Positions 16,652 to 25,483 are shown, counted from the first letter of the stretch. The stretch: DNA of 48,176 nt from Prevotella sp. (GCA_016287755.1 JAEEWT010000013.1:1-48176); one strand, 5' to 3'. Translations and numbers: made by a program. Notes: generated by a model from the sequence alone, not told the origin.

Positions 16652-17911
16652 ATGGATAAGGAAAAAGGATTATGGGGACAGATTAACGAGGGCATTCACG
16701 ATGCCTGTTATATCTGGGCTAAGGAGATGAAAGCCACCGTGAAAGACGAGGGCGTGCTCATCTTCTTCTTCCTCGTGCCTATCTTCTATCCCCTACTCTA
16801 TTCATGGGCTTATAACAACGAAACGATACACAACGTACCTGTGGCCGTGGTGGATATGAGTCATTCGCAGATGAGTCGGCAGTTCATCCGCGAATACAAT
16901 GCTTCACCCGACGTGAAGGTGGCGTATAAGTGTAACGATATGAGCGAGGCAAAGGACCTCGTGCAGAAACAGGTGGTTGATGGTATTGTGTATATACCAG
17001 CCGACTTCGCTACGCGACTGAATCGTATGGAGCAGACCACCGTCAGCGTTTACACCGATATGAGTCTGATGATGACCTACAAAGCCATCTATCAGTCGGC
17101 CCAGGCGGTGGCTTCCGACCTCGGTGCGAAGATGAAGGTGGCGCTTAGTGGGAACACCACACATCGCGAAGATGAGATTACCGTACAGCCGTTGGCCTAC
17201 GAGGAAGTACCTATCTTCAATCCCTCGGGGGGCTATGGTAGCTTCCTGCTACCCGCTGTACTCATTCTGATTATCCAGCAGACATTGGTGTTGGGTATCG
17301 GACTGGCAGCTGGAACAGCCCGTGAGAACAACCGTTATCAAGACCTTGTGCCTATCAGTAAGCACTACAACGGCCTCTTCCGTATCGTGTTCGGAAAGTC
17401 GATGTGCTACTTCATGGTAGGTGCCGTAACCAGTGCATGGCTCACACTTGCCATACCTCGTCTCTTCGGCTTCCCCTCTTTGTACCATGCAAGCGATCTC
17501 GTGGCATTCCTTTTACCATATATCTTAGCATGCATCTTCTTTGGCATGTTCGTGAGCTGTATCGTACGCTACCGCGAGAACGTCATCCTACTGGTTGTCT
17601 TTGCCAGTCTGCCCCTGCTCTTCCTCAGTGGTGTGTCATGGCCGCAGAGCAACATCCCCGGCTATTGGCAGGGCTTCTCCTGGTTATTCCCCAGTACGTT
17701 CGGTGCCCGGGGCTTCATTCGCATCAACACCATGGGCGCCACCTTACTTGATGTCCGCCCAGAGTTTGTCTGCTTGTGGATACAAGCCATTGCTTATTTC
17801 CTTGCCACCTGCGCTGTATATCGCTACCAGATCCTCCATACCCGTCGTCATGCACTTGAGCGACTGGAGTATATGAAGGAACGGGCAGAACGAGCAAAAA
17901 AGAAAGATTAG
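16652..17911 (+). CDS. ABC-2 type export permease, second of two
   Basis: 419 aa. One N-terminal helix (VLIFFFLVPIFYPLLYSWAY), a large extracytoplasmic domain (VPVAVVDMSHSQMSRQFIREYNASPDV to about residue 190) and five C-terminal helices including LLPAVLILIIQQTLVLGIGLAAG, then a basic cytoplasmic tail (RHALERLEYMKERAERAKKKD). It is a paralog of the gene upstream, as in YbhR/YbhS pairs, and probably pairs with it. Its stop is 1 bp from the stop of the convergent mrp gene. The charged tail is long for this family and might contact a partner ATPase encoded elsewhere; this is inference. Confidence 0.85.
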   Translation: MDKEKGLWGQINEGIHDACYIWAKEMKATVKDEGVLIFFFLVPIFYPLLYSWAYNNETIHNVPVAVVDMSHSQMSRQFIREYNASPDVKVAYKCNDMSEAKDLVQKQVVDGIVYIPADFATRLNRMEQTTVSVYTDMSLMMTYKAIYQSAQAVASDLGAKMKVALSGNTTHREDEITVQPLAYEEVPIFNPSGGYGSFLLPAVLILIIQQTLVLGIGLAAGTARENNRYQDLVPISKHYNGLFRIVFGKSMCYFMVGAVTSAWLTLAIPRLFGFPSLYHASDLVAFLLPYILACIFFGMFVSCIVRYRENVILLVVFASLPLLFLSGVSWPQSNIPGYWQGFSWLFPSTFGARGFIRINTMGATLLDVRPEFVCLWIQAIAYFLATCAVYRYQILHTRRHALERLEYMKERAERAKKKD

Positions 17912-17912
17912 T

Positions 17913-19046
17913 TTATTTCATCCCTACAATCTTCGTGGCAGCCTGTTCCTTGTTACGACGGTTCGTAACAGTAACAACGGCCTGTGCCAGATTCAGGAAG
18001 GCGATACCTGTCATGGTATCACTGTTAAGGGCTGCGGGAGTTCCCTGATCACCATTCTCGCAGATACCCTGAACAATGGGGATCTGAGCCAGCAAGGGAA
18101 CCTGCAGTTCCTCAGCCAATTGTTTACAACCCTCCTTACCGAAGATATAGTATTTGTTTTCGGGTAGTTCAGCAGGAGTAAACCATGCCATATTCTCTAT
18201 AAGTCCGAGAATAGGAACGTTCACCTTTTCGTTACGGTACATATCCACTCCCTTACGCGCATCAGCCAAAGCCACCTGCTGTGGTGTAGAAACGATCACG
18301 GCACCCGTAATGGCCAGTGTCTGTAACAAGGTAAGATGAATATCGGATGTGCCCGGCGGTGTATCGAGGATGAAATAGTCCAGTTCACCCCAGTCGGCAT
18401 CGGCAATGAGCTGTTTCAACGCATTCGAGGCCATGCCGCCACGCCACAGCGTGGCCGTCTGCGGACTCACGAAGAAGCCTATTGACAGGAGTTTCACGCC
18501 ATATTTCTCTATCGGACAGATCAGGTCGCGCCCATCCACATGCACGGCATAAGGGCGTTCCTCTTCCACACCGAACATCTTGGGAATGGAAGGACCGAAG
18601 ATATCCGTATCCAGGAGTCCTACCTTATACCCTAATCGTGCCAAGGCAATGGCCAGGTTCACGGCCACGGTACTCTTACCCACACCACCTTTACCGCTGC
18701 TCACAGCAATGATGTTCTTCACCCCAGGCAGCATCTGTCCCACCTCAGGACGTGGCTTCGACTTGAACTCCGTCACAATCTCCACCTCCACCTCTTCAGG
18801 ATCTTCCACCTTCTGACAATGGTATTTGATGGCTGCCTCGGCCGCCTTTACGGTCGACTTCAAGAACGGATCGGTGTCGCGGGGGAACTCCAGCACCACC
18901 TTTACTTTCCAGTTCTCACCTTCCTTCTGCGGAGCAGCCACACTGGGTGTATCGGCCACCATGCCACTCTCCACGAGGTTCTTCTTTGTGCCGGCATACG
19001 TCACCGTGGCCAGCGCCTCCATAATCAATTGGGGATATAGTACCAT
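17913..19046 (-). CDS. mrp: Mrp/ApbC/NBP35-family iron-sulfur carrier ATPase
   Basis: 377 aa from ATG 19046 (MVLYPQLIMEAL, the usual N-terminus in Bacteroidetes; the frame is open 51 bp further upstream across the promoter). An N-terminal MIP18/DUF59-like domain (about 1-95) precedes the deviant Walker A SGKGGVGKST (117-126), the switch DTDIFGPSIPKMFG, and DTPPGTSD. It should bind and transfer Fe-S clusters to apoproteins in an ATP-dependent way in the cytosol. The C-terminal CxxC of many Mrp proteins is absent; in its place the protein has ENMAWFTPAELPENKYYIFG, normal in this phylum. Its promoter at 19057-19087 leaves almost no leader. Confidence 0.92.
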   Translation of the reverse strand: MVLYPQLIMEALATVTYAGTKKNLVESGMVADTPSVAAPQKEGENWKVKVVLEFPRDTDPFLKSTVKAAEAAIKYHCQKVEDPEEVEVEIVTEFKSKPRPEVGQMLPGVKNIIAVSSGKGGVGKSTVAVNLAIALARLGYKVGLLDTDIFGPSIPKMFGVEEERPYAVHVDGRDLICPIEKYGVKLLSIGFFVSPQTATLWRGGMASNALKQLIADADWGELDYFILDTPPGTSDIHLTLLQTLAITGAVIVSTPQQVALADARKGVDMYRNEKVNVPILGLIENMAWFTPAELPENKYYIFGKEGCKQLAEELQVPLLAQIPIVQGICENGDQGTPAALNSDTMTGIAFLNLAQAVVTVTNRRNKEQAATKIVGMK

Positions 19047-19056
19047 CTTTTTTCTG

Positions 19057-19087
19057 CAAAGGTACGAATAAGTGAGCGGAAAACAAA
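19057..19087 (-). promoter_or_regulatory. mrp promoter
   Basis: On the minus strand TTTG (19084-19087), 19 bp, TACCTTTG (19057-19064). The expected start is only a few bases upstream of the ATG at 19046, so the mRNA would be nearly leaderless. A palindrome AACAAATTCATTTGTT (19086-19101) sits at and above the -33 box. Confidence 0.75.
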
Positions 19088-19137
19088 ACAAATTCATTTG
19101 TTTTTATTCCCGAACGGGAGTACCTTCGGCGAATGCT

Positions 19138-19557
19138 TTATTTTGCATTCTGCTTAAACCCGAAGGTATAGAAGATGTCGCCTGCGGTGACAACCAACCT
19201 GAGGGGACGTACCTTTTCTGTTGTATTGGCTTCGAAGGTGACCTCTAGTTTGTTGCCCACCATATCAACCTTAAACCAATCGGTTACAATGGTACGATAG
19301 TTGTCGTGTTCGCGAGGCGGATAGTATTGTTTTTCTTCATCTGCCGCTCCCGTTATCCAAGGCGCAGAATAGTTTTTGCAAGTGAATGCAATGGTACCTC
19401 CCTCTGCAGAGATTTCATGAATAATATCGGTTTTCTCATCCGAATTGTCGACTGTCCAAACCATTGGATCCCAATCACCATCTTTTTCAACGAAATCACA
19501 CGCAGTGAGGACTGTAAGCACCATAAGGGCGCCAAGAAGAATCTTTGTAGCTTTCAT
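19138..19557 (-). CDS. Small lipoprotein with BACON-like domain
   Basis: 139 aa. Signal peptide with lipobox LTVLTAC gives lipidation at Cys20. The rest is a single beta-sandwich-like domain with EISAEGGTIAFTCKNYSAPWI and a C-terminal KLEVTFEANTTEKVRPLRLVVTAG pattern, similar to BACON-type domains of Bacteroidetes surface proteins. Such domains usually mediate mucin or carbohydrate contacts, but a single-domain lipoprotein of this size has no assigned role. It stands alone between mrp and trpB, transcribed on the minus strand. I would treat function as unknown. Confidence 0.7.
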   Translation of the reverse strand: MKATKILLGALMVLTVLTACDFVEKDGDWDPMVWTVDNSDEKTDIIHEISAEGGTIAFTCKNYSAPWITGAADEEKQYYPPREHDNYRTIVTDWFKVDMVGNKLEVTFEANTTEKVRPLRLVVTAGDIFYTFGFKQNAK

Positions 19558-19824
19558 TTCTTTTTAGTATTTATACGTTCATTCATGTTTGAGCTTCGCG
19601 TTTGCTCCACTCTTCCATTAAATGCAGAAAAGCCAGAATCTTGCATCGCATAATGTTAAAAAATAATAACCATGGCGAGAAGTATCGCTTTCTTCCTGTC
19701 AAATTGAATAATTATATACTCTTTAACTCAATTTTTGTTCAAATATTGTAAGATTTTCTTGCACAATTGCACAATAAAGCGTAATTTTGCGCCGAAATGA
19801 ATATAACCCATAAAAAAGACAATC
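19558..19824. promoter_or_regulatory. Intergenic region with trpB promoter
   Basis: The 267-bp divergent gap contains a plus-strand promoter: CTTG (19758-19761), 20 bp, TAATTTTG (19782-19789), with the trpB ATG at 19825. GCACAATTGCACAATAAAGC in the spacer contains a short repeat (GCACAAT twice, 8 bp apart), possibly an operator. A leader-peptide attenuator rich in Trp codons was not seen. Confidence 0.55.
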
Positions 19825-21183
19825 ATGAGCAAACAAAAGAAATTCATTTTGCAAGAGAGTGAGATCCCTACCCAGTGGTATAACATACAGGCCGACATGC
19901 CCAACAAACCCATGCCGCCCATCCATCCGGTTACCAAGGAACCGCTTGGCGTTGAAGACCTTGCGCATATCTTCCCCAGGGAGTGCTGTGTACAGGAGTT
20001 GGACACCGAGCACCGCTGGATTGACATTCCTGAGGATGTGCTGGAGAAATACAAGTATTACCGCTCCACACCGCTGGTGCGTGCCTATGCTTTGGAAGAG
20101 GCACTGGGTACACCGGCTCATATCTATTTCAAGAACGAGAGTACCAACCCCTTAGGTTCACATAAGATCAATTCTGCCCTGGCCCAGTGCTACTATGCCA
20201 AGCAGGAGGGCACGAAGAACGTGACTACCGAGACAGGTGCCGGACAGTGGGGTGCTGCCCTGAGCTATGCCGCTAAGATCTACGGACTCGACTGTGCTGT
20301 CTATCAGGTGAAGATCACCATGCAGCAGAAGCCATACCGCAGCAGTATCATGCGCACCTTCGGTGCCGTGGTAGAAGGTTCGCCTTCGATGTCAACACGT
20401 GCCGGTAAGGATATCCTGACCAAGGATCCCACCCATACCGGTTCGTTAGGAACAGCCATCTCTGAGGCTGTTGAGCTGGCCACCACCACTCCGAACTGTA
20501 AATACACCTTGGGCTCCGTGCTGAACCATGTAGGTTTGCATCAAACCATCATCGGTCTGGAGGCTGAGAAGCAGATGGCCATGGCAGGCGAATATCCCGA
20601 CATGGTGATTGGCTGCTTTGGTGGCGGTTCCAACTTCGGTGGAATCTCCTTCCCCTTCATGCGTCACAACCTGTTGGATGGAAAGAAAACCGAGTTCATT
20701 GCCGCCGAGCCCGATAGCTGTCCGAAGCTCACCCGCGGTCAGTTCCGTTACGACTTCGGCGACGAGGCCGGTTATACCCCACTGCTGCCGATGTTCACCT
20801 TAGGTCATAACTTCAAGCCGAGTAACATCCACGCTGGCGGTCTGCGCTACCACGGTGCCGGTATGATTATCTCCCAGCTCATCAAGGACGGTCTGATGAA
20901 GGGTGTTGACATCCCGCAGCTCGAGACCTTCGAGGCCGGTATGCTCTTTGCCCGTACAGAGGGAATCATCCCTGCTCCCGAGAGCTGTCATGCCATTGCC
21001 GCCACCATCCGCGAGGCCAACAAGTGCAAGGAGACTGGCGAGGCGAAGGTCATCCTGTTCAACCTCTCCGGTCATGGACTCATCGACATGCCGTCGTACG
21101 AAGCCTTCATCAAGGGCGACCTGCAGAACTACACGGTTACCGACGAGATGATTGCTGCGAACTTAGCCGAGCTGGATAAGTAA
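19825..21183 (+). CDS. trpB: Tryptophan synthase beta chain, TrpB2 type
   Basis: 452 aa, longer than the classical TrpB (about 400 aa) and matching the TrpB2/TrpB-like group. The pyridoxal-phosphate lysine is Lys114 in GSHKINSALAQ; TETGAGQWGAALSYAAK and the GCFGGGSNFGG phosphate-binding loop are present. It should condense indole with L-serine to L-tryptophan. It stands alone with its own promoter and no trpA neighbour. TrpB2 enzymes usually do not depend on TrpA and are thought to salvage free indole, which suits a gut bacterium; this is inference from the family. Its TAA abuts the stop of convergent mfd with no spacer. Confidence 0.92.
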   Translation: MSKQKKFILQESEIPTQWYNIQADMPNKPMPPIHPVTKEPLGVEDLAHIFPRECCVQELDTEHRWIDIPEDVLEKYKYYRSTPLVRAYALEEALGTPAHIYFKNESTNPLGSHKINSALAQCYYAKQEGTKNVTTETGAGQWGAALSYAAKIYGLDCAVYQVKITMQQKPYRSSIMRTFGAVVEGSPSMSTRAGKDILTKDPTHTGSLGTAISEAVELATTTPNCKYTLGSVLNHVGLHQTIIGLEAEKQMAMAGEYPDMVIGCFGGGSNFGGISFPFMRHNLLDGKKTEFIAAEPDSCPKLTRGQFRYDFGDEAGYTPLLPMFTLGHNFKPSNIHAGGLRYHGAGMIISQLIKDGLMKGVDIPQLETFEAGMLFARTEGIIPAPESCHAIAATIREANKCKETGEAKVILFNLSGHGLIDMPSYEAFIKGDLQNYTVTDEMIAANLAELDK

Positions 21184-24100
21184 TTAAGAAGCAAGCGGAA
21201 TTGTTTTGAGAATTGATAAGGCCGCATCCACCGACGAGATGTTGGTCACTACCATAGAACGTTTGCCGTTGACCTCCCGTAGGTTACAGCGGCGAACGTT
21301 TTTTGTGGCGTATTCGATCACGCGTCCGAAGGCTTCACTCTGGTAGTAAGGACTATTCGGATTACTCACAAAGAACAGGATCATCTTCTGCTGCTTGAGC
21401 ATGATCTTCTCCACACCCAGCTGCTTACCAGCCACGCGCAGCGGTACCACACGAATCAGTTCCTCTGCCACCTCAGGAATAGCCCCGAAGCGGTCGCGCA
21501 AACGGTTACGATAAGCCTCAAGCGAAGCCTCAAGGTCGTGCCTGTTCGCCAGGTTATCTAACTCCCTATACAGCAGCATCCTTTCAGAATCATTCGGCAC
21601 GAACTGATCCGGGAAATACATCTCGATGTCCGATTCAAGGGCACAATCGTCCACGAAGTCGTAACTTTGAACATTGAACATTGAGCTTTGAACTTTATGA
21701 TTAGCACCGAGTTCAGGTTGCTCAGAAGCATTTCTCGCGCCCCCGTTCCCCCGTACCTCCGTACCTTCGACATCTCCCCTCTCTATGGAGGGGTCGGGGG
21801 TGGCTTCATTCCTCAGCTCCGCCATGGCCTGATTCAGAATCTTCTGGTAGGTCTCGTAACCTAAGTCCTCCATGAATCCGCTCTGCTCGGCCCCCAACAG
21901 GTTACCGGCTCCACGGATATCCAGGTCTTGCATGGAGAGGTTAAAGCCGCTGCCCAGCTCCGAGAACGTCTCCAGTGCCTCCAACCGTTTCCGCGCCTCC
22001 GTAGTGAGATGCACCGCAGGCGGAGCCAGCAGGTAGCAGAAAGCCTTCTTATTACTGCGCCCCACCCTGCCTCGCATCTGGTGCAGATCACTCAGTCCGA
22101 AGTGGTGTGCATCGTTGATGATAATGGTATTGGCGTTAGGAATATCGATACCGTTCTCCACGATGGTGGTAGAGAGCAATACGTCGTAGTCGAAGTTGAT
22201 GAACCCCATCACCACCTTCTCCAGCTCCTCGGGTTTCATCTGTCCATGACCGATGGCCACGCGTGCATCAGGCACATATTTCCTGATCATCAAAGCCAGT
22301 TCAGGCAAGTTACTGATCCGGTCGTTCACGAAGAACACCTGTCCGTTTCTGCTCATCTCGAACTCGATGGCATCGGCAATTACCTGTTTGTCGAAGGTAT
22401 GCACCTCGGTATAGATGGGATAGCGGTTAGGCGGCGGAGTCTGTATGATACTCATGTCGCGCGCCCCCATCAACGAGAACTGCAGCGTTCGCGGTATCGG
22501 TGTGGCCGTCATGGTAAGCGTGTCCACATTGTTCTTCATCTTGCGCAGCTTCTCCTTCGTAGAAACGCCGAACTTCTGTTCCTCGTCGATGATAAGCAGT
22601 CCGAGGTCCTTGAACTTCACCGTCTTCCCGATGAGCTTATGCGTACCGATAATGATATCTATCTTCCCCTCTTCCAGGTCGCTGAGAATCTCCTTGGTCT
22701 TCTTGGCGCTCCTCGCCCTTGAGAGATACTCCACCCTCACCGGCATCCCCTGAAGACGACTGGTAAAGGTCTGGTAATGCTGATAGGCCAGCACCGTTGT
22801 AGGCACCATCACTGCCACCTGCTTCGAGTCACAAGCCGCCTTGAATGCCGCGCGTATGGCCACCTCGGTCTTACCGAAGCCCACATCGCCGCATACCAGA
22901 CGGTCCATCGGGCGACTGCTTTCCATATCGGCCTTCACATCATTGGTCGCCTTCAGCTGGTCGGGCGTATCCTCATAGAGGAAGCTCGCCTCCAGCTCAT
23001 GCTGCATAAACGAGTCGGCACTGAAAGCAAAGCCCTTCTGATGTCGCCTTGTGGCATACAGCTTGATCAGGTCGCGCGCTATATCCTTGATCTTCGACTT
23101 GGTGCGCTCCTTCATGCGGTTCCACGCGCCCGTTCCCAATGTCGATAGTCGGGGCTGCACCTCACTGTCGCGCCTTTTGTATTTCGATATCTTATACAGC
23201 GAATGGATGCTCACATCCACCTTGTCGTTATTGGCATAGATAATGCGTATCACCTCCTGATAGCTGTTCCCCTGAGGAATACGCACCAGACCGGCAAACC
23301 TTCCTATTCCGAAATCCACATGCACGATATAGTCGCCCGGCTCCATTTCCTGCAGTTCCTTCAAGGTGAGTGCCACCTTTCCCGAACGAGCAGCATCGCT
23401 TCGCAGACTGTACTTATGGAAGCGGTCGAATATCTGATGATCGGTGAACAGACAGATCCTCTGGTTATTGTCAACGAATCCCTCATGGAGCGTCTTGTCC
23501 ACCGGCATGAAGGTAATGGGCTGTTGCGACATACTGTTGAAGATCTCGCGCAGACGCTGTTGCTGTTTGGCACTGTCGGCCAGGATATATAACCTGTAGC
23601 CCCGCTCCAGATAGTCGCTGAGCGACGAGATAAGCAGGTCGAAGTTCTTGTGGAACAGCGGCTGCGGGGTGACATCGAACGAGATGGTTGCCTGCGGCAT
23701 ACCCGTCGGTCGGTTACCTATCTCTATCTTGCGGAAGTCGGCTGCCTCTTCAGAGAACCTACTACCCGGCAGCAGGAAGCTCTCGGCCTTAGCCTCTTTC
23801 ATGATGACATGCTGCTCCATCTCGGTGGCACCCTCCATGCGCTCGGTAATGGCCTGACTGGAGAAGCCTGTCCGGTAGGTCTGCTCAATACTGTCGCGCA
23901 CAAAGAGAAAGCTCTTCATCACCAGAACAGTGTCGGCGGGCAGGAACTGCATGAACGGAATCTTCTCACTGCCAAGGGAAGCCAATTCAGGCACAATCTC
24001 CACCGATTCCTTCTTGTCGCGCGACAGCTGACTCTGTACTTCGAAGGTGCGGATGGAATCAATCTCATCACCGAAGAAATCCAGACGGAAGGGGTATTCG

Positions 24101-24705
24101 GAACTAAAGGAGAACACATCCAAGATACTACCGCGCACGGCAAACTGCCCTGGCTCATACACATATTCCACCTCCTTGAAACCCAAGTCGCGCAACTGGT
24201 TCTCCAAGGCTGTCACCTCCTGCATGTCCCCCACCTTCAGCATCATCGAACGCTCGTCGAGCTTCGTCTTCGAGACAACCAACTCAGCAAGCGCTTCCGG
24301 ATGCGTTACGATGAAGAGAGGAGTGTGGAGTGTGGAGTGTGAAGTGTGGAGGGAAGATAACCTGCTCAGCACCTCGGTGCGGAGAATCTCGTTGGCCGCA
24401 TCGCGCTGACCGTATTTCACCTGTCGGCGATAGGTGGAAGGGAAGAACAGCACCTGCTGCGTTCCCAACAGCTGTGTCAGGTCGTGGTAGAAGTACCCTG
24501 CCTCCTCGGCATCTTGCAGAATAAACAACACGGTGTTGAGTGCTTTCGACTGTGTTTTCGTCAGCAAAGCGAATAACATGGGGGCCGACGAAGCCACTAA
24601 TCCCTGCAGGAAAATGCTCTTCACAGAAACATCCTCCAGTGTATTGACCAATGCTCCCGACTGTGCCGAATGAGCATACACATCCAATAGTTCTTGTATC
24701 TCCAT
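21184..24705 (-). CDS. mfd: Transcription-repair coupling factor
   Basis: 1173 aa. Domains in order: UvrB-like N-terminal part (about 1-350), RNA-polymerase-interacting domain (about 430-500, GDYIVHVDFGIGRFAGL), RecG-like translocase with Walker A GDVGFGKTE and DEEQ box (about 540-900, ending in MRGRVGRSNKKAFCYLL) and the C-terminal TRCF domain (about 1020-1150). It displaces stalled RNA polymerase and recruits UvrA. Odd: two stretches are encoded by DNA that elsewhere is intergenic repeat. Residues about 117-130 (SSLHTSHSTLHTPL) come from GAGTGTG heptads; residues about 964-1017 contain a GC-rich REP-like unit, an AGGTACGG octad run and TTCAAAG heptads (KVQSSMFNVQS). Both are in frame and fall in linkers. 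Confidence 0.94.
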   Translation of the reverse strand: MEIQELLDVYAHSAQSGALVNTLEDVSVKSIFLQGLVASSAPMLFALLTKTQSKALNTVLFILQDAEEAGYFYHDLTQLLGTQQVLFFPSTYRRQVKYGQRDAANEILRTEVLSRLSSLHTSHSTLHTPLFIVTHPEALAELVVSKTKLDERSMMLKVGDMQEVTALENQLRDLGFKEVEYVYEPGQFAVRGSILDVFSFSSEYPFRLDFFGDEIDSIRTFEVQSQLSRDKKESVEIVPELASLGSEKIPFMQFLPADTVLVMKSFLFVRDSIEQTYRTGFSSQAITERMEGATEMEQHVIMKEAKAESFLLPGSRFSEEAADFRKIEIGNRPTGMPQATISFDVTPQPLFHKNFDLLISSLSDYLERGYRLYILADSAKQQQRLREIFNSMSQQPITFMPVDKTLHEGFVDNNQRICLFTDHQIFDRFHKYSLRSDAARSGKVALTLKELQEMEPGDYIVHVDFGIGRFAGLVRIPQGNSYQEVIRIIYANNDKVDVSIHSLYKISKYKRRDSEVQPRLSTLGTGAWNRMKERTKSKIKDIARDLIKLYATRRHQKGFAFSADSFMQHELEASFLYEDTPDQLKATNDVKADMESSRPMDRLVCGDVGFGKTEVAIRAAFKAACDSKQVAVMVPTTVLAYQHYQTFTSRLQGMPVRVEYLSRARSAKKTKEILSDLEEGKIDIIIGTHKLIGKTVKFKDLGLLIIDEEQKFGVSTKEKLRKMKNNVDTLTMTATPIPRTLQFSLMGARDMSIIQTPPPNRYPIYTEVHTFDKQVIADAIEFEMSRNGQVFFVNDRISNLPELALMIRKYVPDARVAIGHGQMKPEELEKVVMGFINFDYDVLLSTTIVENGIDIPNANTIIINDAHHFGLSDLHQMRGRVGRSNKKAFCYLLAPPAVHLTTEARKRLEALETFSELGSGFNLSMQDLDIRGAGNLLGAEQSGFMEDLGYETYQKILNQAMAELRNEATPDPSIERGDVEGTEVRGNGGARNASEQPELGANHKVQSSMFNVQSYDFVDDCALESDIEMYFPDQFVPNDSERMLLYRELDNLANRHDLEASLEAYRNRLRDRFGAIPEVAEELIRVVPLRVAGKQLGVEKIMLKQQKMILFFVSNPNSPYYQSEAFGRVIEYATKNVRRCNLREVNGKRSMVVTNISSVDAALSILKTIPLAS
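21655..21815 (-). repeat. Compound repeat in frame inside mfd (linker before TRCF domain)
   Basis: Read on the minus strand: GCCACCCCCGACCCCTCC-type REP unit, about three octads (AGGTACGG), a short unique stretch, then heptads GTTCAAA/GCTCAAT/GTTCAAT/GTTCAAA. The same units are intergenic elsewhere in the window (33472-33535, 14330-14365). Confidence 0.8.
24316..24358 (-). repeat. Heptad repeats in frame inside mfd (N-terminal domain)
   Basis: On the plus strand four GAGTGTG-type 7-bp units flanked by GAGAG/GAGGG. They match the heptads of element E4 (33219-33334). They encode SSLHTSHSTLHTP between a helix and the conserved FIVTHPEAL strand. Confidence 0.8.
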
Positions 24706-24712
24706 TATTCGG

Positions 24713-24744
24713 CAAAATTACAACTAAGTGAGCGAATAACCAAA
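24713..24744 (-). promoter_or_regulatory. mfd promoter
   Basis: On the minus strand TTTG (24741-24744), 20 bp, TAATTTTG (24713-24720), with the ATG at 24705. The expected transcript has a near-zero leader. The -33 box is the first four bases of the 75-bp tandem repeat that follows. Confidence 0.75.
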
Positions 24745-24961
24745 TTTTGGAGCAGCGAAAACAAAGAAATGCTTGCATTTCATTTGTTGAGTCGTGACAA
24801 AATAAGACAAAAGGTCAAATTTTGGAGCAGCGAAAACAAAGAAATGTCTGCATTTCATTTGTTGAGTCGTGACAAAATAAGACCAGAGGTCAAATTTCGG
24901 TGACGAAAGGTCAAATTTCGGAGACGAAAGGTCAAATTTTGGAGACCAAAGGTCAAATTTA
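24741..24961. repeat. Minisatellite: two 75-bp units then three 21-bp units
   Basis: Units of 75 bp start at 24741 and 24816, each beginning CAAATTTTGGAGCAGCGAAAA and containing a hairpin (ACAAAGAAATGC / GCATTTCATTTGT). From 24891 the repeat shortens to 21-bp units (24891, 24912, 24933), CAAATTTCGGWGACGAAAGGT. The 21-bp unit keeps the beginning and end of the 75-bp unit, so it looks like an internal-deletion derivative. Confidence 0.9.
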
Positions 24962-24967
24962 TATAAG

Positions 24968-25365
24968 TTTTTGTGTTCGCTTTAGTTCTGAAAGAAATTA
25001 GAATAATTAGAATAATTATCCCAGAAATACCATTTGAACACTTTTAATCAGATTTTCCGTTCTAAAAAACAATGGTCCTTTGGCTTTATACATTAAACAT
25101 TAAACATTAAAGATTAAACATTAAACATTATACTTTGGTACTTTTGTTCTTTGGCTTTGTACATTAAAGATTCGTAGTCATTATATGATTAATTATATGA
25201 CTAATTACATGGTAATTACATGTAAACAAAAAAACGGGAATTTGCTGGTATTGAAAACATATAATTACCACGAATTATCCATTAATTTTTGTTCTTTGGT
25301 CTTAATACATTAAACATTAAGCATTAAACATTATACTTTAGTCCTTTGGTTCTTTGGTCTAAACA
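24968..25365 (-). repeat. Dispersed repeat, copy A (long form)
   Basis: Inverted relative to copies B and C. It contains the AT-rich core (25159-25304, with ATTACATGGTAATTACATG and ACGGGAATTTGCTGG), CATTAAA heptads on both sides (25091-25131, 25308-25333), and a distal block (24975-25050, TTAGAATAATTAGAATAATT) shared with copy C. No ORF. The stretch 25366-25483 adds only low-complexity sequence and the tail of the next gene's heptads. Confidence 0.85.
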
Positions 25366-25483
25366 AACATTGGTCCTTGGTCGAAGGTAATCATAAAGTT
25401 CAAAGTTATGTCACTTCGTTCCATGACTTTTGTCACGACTCGGCCAAACGTGCAAGCACAATGGCCCTCGCTGCTCCAAAAGT

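Noticed and set aside
17911..17913. Overlap or fusion between the second permease and mrp
   Set aside because: They converge and end 1 bp apart; both stops are clear.
24741..24903. 69-aa open frame in the minisatellite (24694-24903)
   Set aside because: It is just the 75-bp repeat read through (repeating peptide FWSSENKEM); spans the mfd promoter.
25366..25483. Plus-strand 116-aa frame (25377-25727)
   Set aside because: Overlaps the deoxyribosyltransferase-like gene in antisense and starts in repeat DNA; no family features.
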